Assembly (NCBI RefSeq): GCF_014648995.1
Contig: NZ_BMSE01000024.1
Location: 1-64,000, forward strand
Reading direction: 5' to 3'
Source of the DNA: Streptomyces massasporeus
GTDB taxonomy: Bacteria; Actinomycetota; Actinomycetes; Streptomycetales; Streptomycetaceae
DNA: 64,000 nucleotides
Shown here: positions 16,799-26,069 of the stretch, piece after piece
Numbering within the stretch: position 1 is the first letter of the stretch
Layout of the letters: every line of letters starts with the position of its first letter
Notes under the pieces: generated by a model
What the model was told of the DNA's origin: nothing
What the model saw: the letters and a program-made list of their open reading frames with translations, nothing else
Database searches by the model: none
Position numbers and translations under genes: made by a program

Positions 16799-18039
16799 GC
16801 GGGCGGCTGGGCCGGCTCGACGCGCTGCGCGGACTCGCGGCGCTCGTCGTGGTGTTCGACCACTCGTCGCACACCTTCATGCCGGAAGTGCGTGGGGAGT
16901 TGATGCCGCAGTTCAACACCAGTCGCTACGGCATCATGGTGTTCTTCCTGGTGAGCGGCTACATCATCCCGGCGTCGCTGGAACGCCGGGGCTGTGTCCG
17001 GGCGTTCTGGATCGGGCGGGCCTTTCGGATCTACCCGCTGTGGGCGGTTGTCGTCGCGGTGCTCCTCGTCATCGATTTTCTCGGTCTCGCCGAGGTACGG
17101 GGCTTCGACGGGCAGAGCGTGGCCGCCGTGGCCGCCGCACACGCCGTCATGCTCCAGGAGGTGCTGGGGACACCGAATCTGCTGCTCGTCCTGTGGACGC
17201 TGTCGTACGAGATGTGCTTCTACCTGCTGGTCGTCGCGCTCTTCACGGTGCGGCAGCATCAGCGGTCCGCGGCGGTCGCCGTCGTCTTCGCCGTGCTCGC
17301 GGCGGTGAGCGTCACGGCAGGAGCCGGGCTGCCGGTCTCCGCCCTGTCGGGTGCGGTCGGCTCCGGCCCGCTGATCGCGTGCGCGTCGATCGGCATGGGG
17401 GTCGCCCTCTGCTGTGCGAGCGCCGGGTCACCCGGACTGCGGGTGTTCGGCGGTGTGCTGGGCGGAGCCCTGGCGCTCGTCCTGGTTGTGTTCAACGGCA
17501 CGGTCCCCCTGTGGGAGGGCCTGGTGATCCTCGCCGTGATGTTCCTCGGCACGGCCGTCCACCGTGCCGAGCACGGCCTGATCACCTGGCGGTGTGCGGC
17601 GTGCACCGCCGTCCTGGTGGTCGGGGGTGCCGTGGGCAGTGCCTACCGGTACGGCGACGGCCACCACTTCACCCGGCGGGGCTGGATCGTGGCCTTCCTG
17701 CTGGCCGTGCTCACCTTCGCGGCCGCGTCGGCGTCGCGCCACCGCCGCATACCGGCGCCGCTGACCGGTCTCGGCACGATCAGCTACTCGGTCTATCTGG
17801 TGCATCCGGTGCTGCTGGCGGCGATCGACGGCACGGTGGGGCGACGGCGGCAGGACAGCCTCGTACACGAAGTGGCGTTCTTCGCCGTGCTGTTGCCCCT
17901 GTGCGTGCTGACCCACCGGTACGTCGAAGCGCCCGCCCAGGCCTGGGGCCGGAGGTTGGCGCACCACCCGGGGGATCAGGTGTCGAAGTCCACCGTCAGC
18001 TCCTCGGACACCGGGAAGGACTGGCAGGTGAGGACGTAG
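16795..18039 (+). CDS. Acyltransferase-3 family integral membrane protein
   Basis: 414 residues from GTG 16795, which overlaps the previous stop as GTGA. The N-terminus RLDALRGLAALVVVFDHSSH is the acyltransferase-3 signature with the conserved His, followed by FFLVSGYIIP and RAFRIYPLW. About ten membrane helices follow, ending in TISYSVYLVHPVLL. These enzymes move acyl groups onto sugars, lipids or antibiotics from the inner face of the membrane. The acceptor is unknown; third in the sigma operon, it may modify the envelope. Its last 64 bases overlap the 3' end of paaE on the other strand. Confidence 0.82.
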   Translation: MSGRLGRLDALRGLAALVVVFDHSSHTFMPEVRGELMPQFNTSRYGIMVFFLVSGYIIPASLERRGCVRAFWIGRAFRIYPLWAVVVAVLLVIDFLGLAEVRGFDGQSVAAVAAAHAVMLQEVLGTPNLLLVLWTLSYEMCFYLLVVALFTVRQHQRSAAVAVVFAVLAAVSVTAGAGLPVSALSGAVGSGPLIACASIGMGVALCCASAGSPGLRVFGGVLGGALALVLVVFNGTVPLWEGLVILAVMFLGTAVHRAEHGLITWRCAACTAVLVVGGAVGSAYRYGDGHHFTRRGWIVAFLLAVLTFAAASASRHRRIPAPLTGLGTISYSVYLVHPVLLAAIDGTVGRRRQDSLVHEVAFFAVLLPLCVLTHRYVEAPAQAWGRRLAHHPGDQVSKSTVSSSDTGKDWQVRT

Positions 18040-19091
18040 CCGGCGTCGACCTCGGACGGTTCGAGGGCGAAGTTGCGGCGCATGTCGGCCTTGCCGTCGG
18101 TGACCTGGGCGCGGCAGGTGCCGCAGACACCGCCCTTGCAGGCGAAGGGCAGGTCGGGGCGGGTCTGCTGGGCCCCTTCCAGGATGGTGCGGTCGCGGGG
18201 CAGCGGGGACGTGGTGGAGCGGCCGTCGAGGGTGACGGTGACCTGGCTGACCGGGCCGGTGGGGCCGGTCTCGGCGTGGTGGACCTCGCGGACGGGCTCG
18301 TCGTCGGCGTAGAAGAGCTCCTGGTGGACGCGGTCGGCGGGTACGCCGAGGCCGGTGAGGACCTGTTCGGCGGCGCGCACCATGCCGTGCGGGCCGCACA
18401 GCCACCAGTGGTCGGCGGACTCCACGTCGACCAGGGCGTCGACGAGGGCGGAGAGCCGCTCGGCGTCGAGGCGGCCGGAGAGCACCTCGGCCTCGCGGGG
18501 CTCGCGGGACAGGACGTGGGCGAGCTGGAACCGCGTCGGGTAGAGGTCCTTCAGGTCGGCGAGTTCGTCGGCGAACATCACCGTGCCGGTGCGGCGGTTG
18601 CCGTAGAGGAGGGTGACGCGCGAACGGGAGTCGGCGGCCAGGACGGACTCGGCGATGGAGACCATGGGGGTGATGCCGGAGCCGGCGGCGATCAGGACGT
18701 GGTGGCCGTGGGTGGTCAGGTCGGGGGTGAAGGCGCCGGTGGGCGCCATGACCTGCACGGTGTCGCCGGGGCGCACGTCGTGCACCAGCCAGGAGGAGAA
18801 CACGCCGCCCGGCACCACGCGCACGCCGATGCGCGGTGCCGTGCCGGCGGGGGCGCAGATCGAGTAGGAGCGGCGCTCGTCCCGGCCGTCGATGTCGCGG
18901 CGCAGGGTGAGGGACTGGCCGGGAGCGAAGGTGAACTCCTGGGCCAGCTCGGCCGGGATGTCGAAGCTCACGGCTGCCGCGTCCTCGCACAGCGGCTGCA
19001 CGGCGGCGACCCGCAGGGGGTGGAAGACCGGACGTCGGCGGGCACGCGGGCGCGGCGCCGGGGCGGGGGCCGGCTCCATCAGGTCCTCCAT
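17976..19091 (-). CDS. paaE: Phenylacetyl-CoA epoxidase reductase subunit
   Basis: 371 residues. It feeds electrons from NADPH to the PaaABC oxygenase. Domain order: FAD-binding ferredoxin-reductase part (RSYSI flavin motif), nucleotide-binding part (AAGSGITPMVSIAES) and a C-terminal [2Fe-2S] ferredoxin domain (FACKGGVCGTCRAQV, then LTCQSFPV). The start at 19091 overlaps the paaD stop as TGATG; an internal Met four codons later is also possible. Last gene of paaABCDE. The 3' end overlaps the convergent acyltransferase gene by 64 bases. Confidence 0.92.
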   Translation of the reverse strand: MEDLMEPAPAPAPRPRARRRPVFHPLRVAAVQPLCEDAAAVSFDIPAELAQEFTFAPGQSLTLRRDIDGRDERRSYSICAPAGTAPRIGVRVVPGGVFSSWLVHDVRPGDTVQVMAPTGAFTPDLTTHGHHVLIAAGSGITPMVSIAESVLAADSRSRVTLLYGNRRTGTVMFADELADLKDLYPTRFQLAHVLSREPREAEVLSGRLDAERLSALVDALVDVESADHWWLCGPHGMVRAAEQVLTGLGVPADRVHQELFYADDEPVREVHHAETGPTGPVSQVTVTLDGRSTTSPLPRDRTILEGAQQTRPDLPFACKGGVCGTCRAQVTDGKADMRRNFALEPSEVDAGYVLTCQSFPVSEELTVDFDT

Positions 19092-19606
19092 CAGATCTCC
19101 TTGACGTACTCGAACGGCTCGCGGCAGGCGAGGCAGCGCCACAGGGACTTGCAGGACGTGGCGCCGAAGCGGGAGGTCTCCTCGGTGTCGGGGTGACCGC
19201 AGCGGGGGCAGGGCACCGAGCGGCGGGTCGGCGACAGCACGAGCGGGACCGGGCCGGCGGCGCGCGCGGGGGCGGCGCCGGGCGGGGCGATGCCGTGCTC
19301 GGCGAGCTTGCGCCGGCCGTCCGCCGTGATCCAGTCGCTGCTCCAGGGCGGGTCGAGGACCGTGCGGATCTCCACGCGCTCGTACCCCGCCTCGCGCAGC
19401 CGGGCGGCCACCCCGGCGCGCATCTCCGCCATCGCCGGGCAGCCCGAGTAGGTCGGGGTGAGGCTCGCGACCACCGTGCCGTCCGGGGCCAGGCTCACCT
19501 CGCGCAGCACTCCGAGGTCGGCCAGGGTGAGCATGGGCAGTTCGGGATCGGGCACCTGCTCGGCGATGCGCCGGGCCCGTCGCTCGTCCAGGAGTGCCGT
19601 CACCAT
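19091..19606 (-). CDS. paaD: Phenylacetyl-CoA epoxidase subunit PaaD (DUF59/Fe-S assembly type)
   Basis: 171 residues. The N-terminal part is a MIP18/DUF59-like domain (VPDPELPMLTLADLGVLREV, then YSGCPAMAEM), and the C-terminus has two cysteine pairs (CPRCGHPDTEET, CKSLWRCLAC) that could bind zinc or iron. PaaD is thought to help mature the iron centre of the epoxidase or its reductase. The start at 19606 lies 7 bases inside paaC. The much longer open frame upstream is unsupported and antisense-like. Confidence 0.9.
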   Translation of the reverse strand: MVTALLDERRARRIAEQVPDPELPMLTLADLGVLREVSLAPDGTVVASLTPTYSGCPAMAEMRAGVAARLREAGYERVEIRTVLDPPWSSDWITADGRRKLAEHGIAPPGAAPARAAGPVPLVLSPTRRSVPCPRCGHPDTEETSRFGATSCKSLWRCLACREPFEYVKEI

Positions 19607-20427
19607 GTCCCCTCCGGGTGGGCGCGGGCCACACCCTGCAACTCGGCGAGCAGCGGGGCGAGATGCTCGGTGTGCTCCCCGGTCCGGCCCGAGCCGGGCA
19701 GCGGGCGGTAGACCGGCATGGGCAGCCCGGCGGCCTCGGTGACCTGGCGGAGCACGGTGACGACCTCGTCCCGGACGTCGTACGCCGTGAACAGCTCGCC
19801 CAGGTAGGGCGCGACCTGCTCCTGGGCCCTGCGCATCCGCCCGTGCGACTCCTCGGTGCCGTCGCCCAGGCGCACGGCCCACTCGGCCGCGTACTGGCGG
19901 TGGTAGGTCAGCTCCTTCACGCCCTTGGCGGCGATGGCCGCGAGCACCGGGTCGCGGTGTGCGGTGAGCCGTTCGAAGTGCGCGAGACGCCAGCTGGCGA
20001 GCACCAGCAGCCGCACGATGGAGAACGCGAAGTCTCCGTTGGGCAGTTCGGCGAGGCGTACGTTGCGGAAGTCGCCGGCGTCGCGGAAGTAGGCGAAGGC
20101 GTCCTCGTCGCGGCCGGTGCCGTCGGCCTGGCCCGCGCGGGAGTAGAGCAGGCGGGCCTGACCGAGCAGGTCGAGTCCGATGTTGGCCAGCGCGACCTCC
20201 TCCTCCAGCTCGGGGGCGCGCGTGGTCCACTCGGCGAGCCGCTGGGCGCAGACCAGGGCGTCATCGGCCAGGGTGACGCAGAGGGAGGCCAGTTCACCGG
20301 CGTCCACGTCGTCGGGCACGGCGGTGTCGACGCCGTGCAGGGGGTCCTCGAAGCCGGTGCCGTAGGCCCAGCGGGTGTCGTCCTCGTGTCCCTCGGCGAG
20401 GGTCATGTAGACGTGGTCGTCGCTCAT
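19600..20427 (-). CDS. paaC: Phenylacetyl-CoA epoxidase structural subunit PaaC
   Basis: 275 residues, ferritin-like four-helix fold (ALANIGLDLLGQARLLYSRA; KELTYHRQYAAEW). PaaC is the non-catalytic partner that holds PaaA in the epoxidase, and this copy has the usual length. It lies between paaB (10 bp gap) and paaD (overlap). Confidence 0.92.
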   Translation of the reverse strand: MSDDHVYMTLAEGHEDDTRWAYGTGFEDPLHGVDTAVPDDVDAGELASLCVTLADDALVCAQRLAEWTTRAPELEEEVALANIGLDLLGQARLLYSRAGQADGTGRDEDAFAYFRDAGDFRNVRLAELPNGDFAFSIVRLLVLASWRLAHFERLTAHRDPVLAAIAAKGVKELTYHRQYAAEWAVRLGDGTEESHGRMRRAQEQVAPYLGELFTAYDVRDEVVTVLRQVTEAAGLPMPVYRPLPGSGRTGEHTEHLAPLLAELQGVARAHPEGTW

Positions 20428-20437
20428 GCCCTCTCCT

Positions 20438-20731
20438 TCAGATGTGCGGGACGTCTTCGGGGATGTCGTAGAAGGTCGGGTGCCGGTAGACCTTGTCGGC
20501 GCTGGGCTCGAAGAACGGGTCCTTCTCGTCGCGGGTGGAGGCGGCGATGTGCTCCGAGCGCACGACCCAGATCGAGACGCCCTCGTTGCGCCGGGTGTAC
20601 AGGTCGCGGGCGTGGGTGAGGGCCATGCGGTCGTCGGCGGCGTGCAGCGATCCCACGTGGACGTGGTTCAGGCCGCGCTTGCCGCGTACGAACACCTCGT
20701 ACAGCGGCCAGTCCTGCTTGTCGGCGGTCAT
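20438..20731 (-). CDS. paaB: Phenylacetyl-CoA epoxidase subunit PaaB
   Basis: 97 residues, the normal small size. Residues 7-20, [14 protein letters not shown], and [19 protein letters not shown] are typical PaaB. It is required for the active multicomponent epoxidase and bridges PaaAC units. The start overlaps the paaA stop by ATGA. Longer upstream frame not used. Confidence 0.92.
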   Translation of the reverse strand: MTADKQDWPLYEVFVRGKRGLNHVHVGSLHAADDRMALTHARDLYTRRNEGVSIWVVRSEHIAASTRDEKDPFFEPSADKVYRHPTFYDIPEDVPHI

Positions 20732-21714
20732 GCCACCGCTCCCTTCCGCTCGCGGGCCGCCTGCTTGGCGGCGTGGGCGGTGGCCGCCTCGCGCACCCAG
20801 GTGCCCTCTTCGTGGGCCGTGCGGCGCCGTTCCATCCGCTGGTCGTTGCACGGGCCGTCGCCCTTGATGACCCGCATCAGCTCGTCCCAGTCGGGCGTGC
20901 CGAAGTCGTGGTGACCCCGCTCCTCGTTCCAGCGCAGCTCCGGGTCGGGGAGCGTGACGCCGAGCTTCTCGGCCTGCGGGACGGTCATGTCGACGAAGCG
21001 CCGGCGCAGTTCGTCGTTGCTGTGCCGCTTGATCTTCCAGGCCATGGACTGCGCGGAGTTGGGCGAGGCGTCGTCGGGCGGGCCGAACATCATCAGCGAC
21101 GGCCACCACCAGCGGTTCACGGCGTCCTGCACCATCTCGCGCTGCTCCGGGGTGCCGCGCATCATCGTCATCAGCAGCTCGAAGCCCTGCCGCTGGTGGA
21201 ACGACTCCTCCTTGCAGATCCGCACCATGGCGCGCGCGTACGGCCCGTAGGAGGAGCGGCACAGCGGCACCTGATTGCAGATCGCCGCGCCGTCCACGAA
21301 CCAGCCGATCACGCCGACGTCCGCGAAGCTCAGCGTCGGGTAGTTGAAGATCGACGAGTACTTTTGGCGGCCCTCGATGAGGCGCTCGGTGAGGTCCGCG
21401 CGGTCGGCGCCCAGCGTCTCCGCCGCCGAGTACAGGTACAGCCCGTGCCCGGCCTCGTCCTGGACCTTGGCGAACAGAATGGCCTTGCGGCGCAGCGACG
21501 GCGCGCGGGTGATCCACTCACCCTCCGGCTGCATGCCGATGATCTCCGAGTGCGCGTGCTGCGCGATCTGCCGGATCAGTGTCTTCCGGTAGCCCTCCGG
21601 CATCCAGTCGCGGGGCTCGATCCGCTGATCCCGCGCGATCGTCCCGTCGAAGTGCTGCTGGAGATCCGGCTCGGCGCCGTCCGTCCCCGCGGGGCTGGAG
21701 CGTGTCGTATCCAT
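20728..21714 (-). CDS. paaA: Phenylacetyl-CoA 1,2-epoxidase catalytic subunit PaaA
   Basis: 328 residues. It carries the di-iron site that turns phenylacetyl-CoA into the ring-1,2-epoxide. Ligand motifs are visible: [17 protein letters not shown] (E..xxH) and [15 protein letters not shown] (second E..xxH). The ATG at 21714 was chosen because the upstream in-frame start at 21738 lies inside the palindromic operator. First gene of paaABCDE, divergent from paaI-paaK. Confidence 0.93.
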   Translation of the reverse strand: MDTTRSSPAGTDGAEPDLQQHFDGTIARDQRIEPRDWMPEGYRKTLIRQIAQHAHSEIIGMQPEGEWITRAPSLRRKAILFAKVQDEAGHGLYLYSAAETLGADRADLTERLIEGRQKYSSIFNYPTLSFADVGVIGWFVDGAAICNQVPLCRSSYGPYARAMVRICKEESFHQRQGFELLMTMMRGTPEQREMVQDAVNRWWWPSLMMFGPPDDASPNSAQSMAWKIKRHSNDELRRRFVDMTVPQAEKLGVTLPDPELRWNEERGHHDFGTPDWDELMRVIKGDGPCNDQRMERRRTAHEEGTWVREAATAHAAKQAARERKGAVA

Positions 21715-21733
21715 CCGTCCCACTTCCCAACCG

Positions 21734-21747
21734 ACCATTCGTTCGGT
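21734..21747. promoter_or_regulatory. Candidate PaaR operator, paaA side
   Basis: ACCATTCGTTCGGT lies 20 bases before the paaA start and matches ACCGnnCGnnCGGT (the core reported for actinobacterial PaaR repressors) with one change. A longer inverted repeat with arms ACCG/CGGT covers 21730-21747. PaaR itself is not in the window. Confidence 0.5.
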
Positions 21748-21848
21748 CCATCGTAGGACACGTCGGCGCGCCTTGGTAAGACCCCTCGGGGAAGTCCTGG
21801 ACCCTTGACAGGCGTCGAAGCGGCTCGATTACATGGCAACGCCAGCTA

Positions 21849-21862
21849 ACCGAATGTTCGGT
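21849..21862. promoter_or_regulatory. Candidate PaaR operator, paaI side
   Basis: ACCGAATGTTCGGT is an inverted repeat with perfect six-base arms and fits ACCGnnCGnnCGGT with one change in the centre. It sits just before the paaI start, 115 bp from the paaA-side copy. Confidence 0.55.
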
Positions 21863-21885
21863 CGGGCCATGAGGTGGTGCGAGAA

Positions 21886-22311
21886 GTGACCCATACCGCT
21901 GACGCGACGCCGCCCGCGGAGGCGATGTTCGCCGCGGACGAGGCCTCCCGCGGGCTCGGGATCGAGCTGCGGGAGCAGGGCGAGGGGACCGCCACGCTGC
22001 GGATGACCGTGACCCCGGCGATGGTGAACGGCCATGGGATCGTCCACGGCGGCTATGTCTTCCTGCTCGCCGACAGCGCCTTCGCCTGCGCCTGCAACAG
22101 CCACGGCCCGGTGACCGTCGCGGCGGGCGCGGACATCACCTTTGTGGCTCCCGCGTACGAGGGCGACGAACTCGTCGCCCGGGCCGAGGAGCGCACCCGT
22201 TACGGGCGCAGCGGCCTCTACGACGTGACGGTCCGGCGGGGCGACGAGGTGATCGCGGAGTTCCGGGGCCGCAGCCGGAGCATCAGGAGCACGAGGCCGG
22301 AGGAGTCCTAG
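21886..22311 (+). CDS. paaI: Hydroxyphenylacetyl-CoA thioesterase
   Basis: About 141 residues from GTG 21886; in-frame GTG codons at 21874 and 21877 are alternatives and there is no strong ribosome site to decide. The hotdog-fold motif NGHGIVHGGYVFLLADSAFA and the following ITFVAPAYEGDELVA identify PaaI. It hydrolyses dead-end CoA esters in the phenylacetate pathway and frees CoA. The stop TAG directly abuts the paaK ATG. Confidence 0.88.
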   Translation: MTHTADATPPAEAMFAADEASRGLGIELREQGEGTATLRMTVTPAMVNGHGIVHGGYVFLLADSAFACACNSHGPVTVAAGADITFVAPAYEGDELVARAEERTRYGRSGLYDVTVRRGDEVIAEFRGRSRSIRSTRPEES

Positions 22312-23667
22312 ATGACCAGCGAGACGACGGCCTCCGGGGCCACGGCGCCCGGGGGACAGCGGCGCGGCGAACCCCTCCCCCACGACCTGCTCGACGACAC
22401 GGAGCGCCTGACGCGCGAGCAGCTGCGGGAGCTCCAGCTCGACCGCCTGCGCCGGAGTCTGCGGCACGCCTACGAGAACGTGGAGACGTACCGGAAGAAG
22501 TTCGATGCGGCCGGGGTCTGCCCCGACGACTGCCGCTCGCTGGAGGACCTCGCCCGGTTCCCCTTCACCACGAAGGCCGACCTCCGGGACACCTACCCCT
22601 TCGGCATGTTCGCCGTCCCCATGGACCGGGTGCGGCGCGTGCACGCCTCCAGCGGCACCACCGGCCGCCCCACGGTGGTCGGCTACACGGAGCACGACCT
22701 GTCGATGTGGGCCGACCTCGTCGCCCGCTCGATCCGCGCCGCCGGCGGGCGCCCGGGCCACAAGGCGCACATCTCCTACGGGTACGGGCTGTTCACCGGC
22801 GGTCTCGGCGCGCACTACGGCGCGGAGCGCGCCGGCTGTCTGGTGATCCCGGCCTCCGGGGGCATGACCGCGCGCCAGGTGCAGATCATCCAGGACTTCC
22901 GGCCCGAGATCATCATGGTCACCCCGTCCTACATGCTCACCCTGCTCGACGAGTTCGAGCGCCAGGGCCTCGACCCGCGCGCGAGCAGTCTGCGCGTGGG
23001 CATCTTCGGTGCCGAGCCGTGGACGGAGGAGATGCGCCGCGAGATCGAGGAGCGGATGGACATCCACGCCGTCGACATATACGGCCTGTCCGAGGTGATC
23101 GGGCCGGGTGTCGCCCAGGAGTGCGTGGAGACCAAGGACGGGCTGCACGTCTGGGAGGACCACTTCTACCCCGAGGTGGTCGATCCGATCACGGGGGAGG
23201 TGCTGCCCGAGGGCGAGGAGGGCGAGCTGGTCTTCACGTCCCTGACCAAGGAGGCCCTGCCGGTCGTCCGCTACCGCACCCGCGATCTGACCCGGCTGCT
23301 GCCCGGCACGGCCCGGCCCGCGTTCCGCCGCATCGAGAAGATCACCGGACGCTGCGACGACATGATCATCCTGCGCGGGGTGAACGTCTTCCCCAGCCAG
23401 ATCGAGGAGATCGTGCTGCGCACGCCCGGCGTCGCCCCGCACTTCCAGATCCAGCTGACCCGGCGCGGCCGCATGGACCACATGACCGTCCGCGTGGAGA
23501 CCCGCCCCGGCACCGGCCCCGAGCAGCGCGAAGCCGCGGCCGGGACGATCGCGAAGGCCGTCAAGGACGGCATCGGCATCACCGCCGATGTGACGATCGT
23601 CGAACCGGAGACCCTGGAGCGCTCCCTCGGCAAGCTCCGCCGGGTCAAGGACCTGCGCGAGGCGTGA
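22312..23667 (+). CDS. paaK: Phenylacetate-CoA ligase
   Basis: 451 residues. It makes phenylacetyl-CoA from phenylacetate, ATP and CoA, the first step of the pathway. Adenylate-forming motifs: SSGTTGRPTVVGYT, YGLSEVIGPGVAQEC and the C-terminal PSQIEEIVLRTPG with LGKLRRVKD. The ribosome site GGAGGAG lies inside the end of paaI. Together with paaABCDE this covers activation and epoxidation; the isomerase, ring-opening and beta-oxidation genes (paaG, paaZ, paaF, paaH, paaJ) are not in the window. Confidence 0.93.
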   Translation: MTSETTASGATAPGGQRRGEPLPHDLLDDTERLTREQLRELQLDRLRRSLRHAYENVETYRKKFDAAGVCPDDCRSLEDLARFPFTTKADLRDTYPFGMFAVPMDRVRRVHASSGTTGRPTVVGYTEHDLSMWADLVARSIRAAGGRPGHKAHISYGYGLFTGGLGAHYGAERAGCLVIPASGGMTARQVQIIQDFRPEIIMVTPSYMLTLLDEFERQGLDPRASSLRVGIFGAEPWTEEMRREIEERMDIHAVDIYGLSEVIGPGVAQECVETKDGLHVWEDHFYPEVVDPITGEVLPEGEEGELVFTSLTKEALPVVRYRTRDLTRLLPGTARPAFRRIEKITGRCDDMIILRGVNVFPSQIEEIVLRTPGVAPHFQIQLTRRGRMDHMTVRVETRPGTGPEQREAAAGTIAKAVKDGIGITADVTIVEPETLERSLGKLRRVKDLREA

Positions 23668-23689
23668 CCCGGACCGGCCGCGGCGGCCC

Positions 23690-24940
23690 TCACGGGCAGC
23701 ACTTCGCCTCGGGCACCGGGGCGGGAGCGGCCGGGCCGGGGCCGAGGGCGCCCGGCCCGGAGCTCTCTGCTTCCGCGAGGCGCGCGGTCGGCTTGCGGAT
23801 CAGGAGCAGGGCCGCGTCGTCGTGCAGCCGGCCGCCCACATGGGCCAGCAGTTCGTCGTGGAGCGCGCCCAGGGTGTGGGACGGCTCGTGGGAGACGTGC
23901 CGCTCCAGGCCCTGGGCCAGGGGGTAGAAGGCGCGGCCGCCGTCGCGCGCCTCGGTGACGCCGTCGGTGTAGAGCAGCAGCTGGTCGCCGTCGGCGAAGG
24001 GGAGCACCTGGAGCGCCGGGGCGTGGCCCGTGAGGGCCCGCAGCCCGAGGGGCGGGGCCGGGTGTGCGGGCTCCACCGCGCTGATGCTCCCGGAGGCGCT
24101 CACCAGCAGCGGGGGGTTGTGCCCGCAGTTCACGACCTCCAGATGCCCGGCGCGCGGGTATCCGGCGACGACGGCGGTGACGAAGTCGTCGTGACCGAGG
24201 TTGCGGGCGAGGCTCCGCTCGATCCTGTCGACGACGGCGAGGAGGTCGGCTTCGTCGTGGGCGGCCTCGCGGAAGACGCCGAGCACGAGGGCCGCGGTCC
24301 CGACGGCGGGCAGCCCCTTGCCCCGCACGTCGCCGACGATCAGCCGCACCCCGTGCGGGGTGGGAATCAGCGCGTACAGGTCACCGCCGATCCGGGCCTC
24401 CGCCGCCGCGGCGCTGTAGCGCACGGCCACCTGAAACGGCCCGACGGTCGACGGCACCGGCCTGAGCAGCGCGTGCTGGGCGGTCTCCGCGACCGAGCGG
24501 ACGGCGGCGAGCACCCGTTCCCGGCGCCCGCGCAGGGCGCTGGCCAGGCCGCTCGCGAGGGTGACGGCGACCAGGGCCGCCAGCCCGGCGATCAGTTCCC
24601 GGCCGGGTACGCCGTCCCGGATCCCGAGGGTCACACCGAGCGCCGCGGCGAGGAAGCCGACGCCGAGGACCCCGCGCGGCCCGTTGGTCGTGGCGGCCAG
24701 GGCGGGGCCGGCCACCAGCAGGGGCAGCCAGATCATCCCGGCTCCGCCGGCGAGGTCGGCGGACACGACGAGGGCGACGACCAGGACGGGCAGGACGGGT
24801 GTTCCGACGGCCAGCTGCGCGACGGCGCGCCTGCGGGCCGAAGCCCGGGCACCGGCCACTCGGTTCCTGAACGGCCGTACCGGCCGGTGGTCGACGCCAT
24901 GGTTTCGGGCTTGGCTCATGTCTGGGTCCGCAGTCCTCAC
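23690..24940 (-). CDS. Membrane PP2C/SpoIIE-type serine phosphatase
   Basis: 416 residues (an inner Met seven codons on is an alternative start). Several membrane helices lie between about 45 and 135 (VGTPVLPVLVVALVVSADL; LIAGLAALVAVTLASGLAS). The C-terminal half is a SpoIIE/PP2C phosphatase: RIGGDLYALIPT and LIVGDVRGKGLPA carry metal-binding Asp residues, followed by VNCGHNPPLLV, LLLYTDGVTEARD and LHDDAALLLIRK. Such enzymes dephosphorylate anti-anti-sigma factors and so tune sigma factor activity. The gene is convergent with paaK (22 bp gap) and its partner is unknown. Confidence 0.88.
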   Translation of the reverse strand: MRTADPDMSQARNHGVDHRPVRPFRNRVAGARASARRRAVAQLAVGTPVLPVLVVALVVSADLAGGAGMIWLPLLVAGPALAATTNGPRGVLGVGFLAAALGVTLGIRDGVPGRELIAGLAALVAVTLASGLASALRGRRERVLAAVRSVAETAQHALLRPVPSTVGPFQVAVRYSAAAAEARIGGDLYALIPTPHGVRLIVGDVRGKGLPAVGTAALVLGVFREAAHDEADLLAVVDRIERSLARNLGHDDFVTAVVAGYPRAGHLEVVNCGHNPPLLVSASGSISAVEPAHPAPPLGLRALTGHAPALQVLPFADGDQLLLYTDGVTEARDGGRAFYPLAQGLERHVSHEPSHTLGALHDELLAHVGGRLHDDAALLLIRKPTARLAEAESSGPGALGPGPAAPAPVPEAKCCP

Positions 24941-25019
24941 CTGTGCCGGGGCACATCCCGGAAATGTCTGACTTATCCAGAAAACGGGGTGAGGGTGGTC
25001 CCCGGCAAGAAGCGGATTT

Positions 25020-25778
25020 TCAGATAGTGAGCGAGAGGCTCCGGGTCACGCGGCTCGCGGTCGGGAGCAGCCGCTCGCGGATCTCCGGGAGCCGGGAGAG
25101 CCGGTTCGACGGCAGCGAGACACCGAGGGAGCCGAGCGTGTCCCCGCTGTAGACCGGGACGGCGACGCAGACCGTGCCCAGGGCGTACTCCTCGAGGTCC
25201 GTGATGGCCGGGGCCAGGGGTGAGGTCTCCAGTCGCTGGAGGAGTAGCGGGAGGCTGGTGATCGTCCGCGGGGTGAGGTCGGCGAGGTGGTGGCGGGAGA
25301 GGTAGTCCTGGCGGGCCTCTTCGTCCAGCTCCCGCAGGACGGACTTGCCCAGTGCGGTGGCGTGCCCCGCGTCCTCGAAGCCCACCCAGAGATCGACGCG
25401 GGGGATACCGGGGCCGTCGACGATCTCGGCGACCCGGATCTCTCCGTCCTCGTAGAAGGTGAGGTAGGCGGCCGTCGCGAGCTCGTCGCGCAGCGCGGCG
25501 AGGGTGGGCCGGACGCGGCTGAGCAGTGCCTGCGCACGCCCCGTGGACTGCAGGGTCTGGAGTCTGTCGCCGAGGACGAAGCCGCCGTCGTCCAGTTTCC
25601 GCACGTACCCGTCGTGCACGAGCGTCCGCAGCAGGTGGTAGGCGGTGGCCAGGGGCAGCCCGGTCTCGCGCGCCAGCTGCTTGGCCGGCGCACCGTTCTC
25701 GTGCGCGCTCACCGCCTCCAGCAGCCGCATGGCCCGCTGCACGGAGTTGATGAGCGTAGGGCCGTCTTGCGCACCCAT
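25020..25778 (-). CDS. IclR-family transcriptional regulator
   Basis: 252 residues from ATG 25778. N-terminal winged helix (SVQRAMRLLEAVSAHENGAP, LPLATAYHLLRTLVHDGYV) and C-terminal effector domain (GHATALGKSVLRELDEEARQ; ALGTVCVAVPVYSG). The upstream open frame is a poor-composition extension and was not used. No obvious target: neighbours are the phosphatase gene and, 291 bp upstream, a LacI gene. Some IclR proteins control aromatic catabolism, but nothing here proves that. Confidence 0.88.
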   Translation of the reverse strand: MGAQDGPTLINSVQRAMRLLEAVSAHENGAPAKQLARETGLPLATAYHLLRTLVHDGYVRKLDDGGFVLGDRLQTLQSTGRAQALLSRVRPTLAALRDELATAAYLTFYEDGEIRVAEIVDGPGIPRVDLWVGFEDAGHATALGKSVLRELDEEARQDYLSRHHLADLTPRTITSLPLLLQRLETSPLAPAITDLEEYALGTVCVAVPVYSGDTLGSLGVSLPSNRLSRLPEIRERLLPTASRVTRSLSLTI

Positions 25779-26069
25779 ACGAACAGCGTGCGTCAGGCGC
25801 CCGGCACGGGCAAGGGGAGACCGCGCGCGGGCGGTGCGACGGGGCGGCGTGCCGGGCGCGGCCCGGCAGGCGCCATGGGCCCGGCGGGCCGTTGGCGGGT
25901 CTCCCGGGGCGTGGGCGCGCCGCGCGCGGTGGGCCCGTGGTGAGCTCCCCCGAGGCGGAGGAGCGACGCGCACGACATGCCCTTGGCGAGCGCCCCGGGA
26001 CGGTGGCCCGACGTGGGCGATGAGCCCATGGCGGGCACCCGCCCTGGCGGTGCCGCGCGTGGCAAACCC
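25779..26069. other. Gene-free GC-rich gap (291 bp)
   Basis: Between the IclR start and the LacI stop, both on the minus strand. Short frames on both strands lack ribosome sites and have repetitive Gly/Pro/Arg composition. It should hold the IclR promoter and the LacI terminator. I could not place either exactly. Confidence 0.4.
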
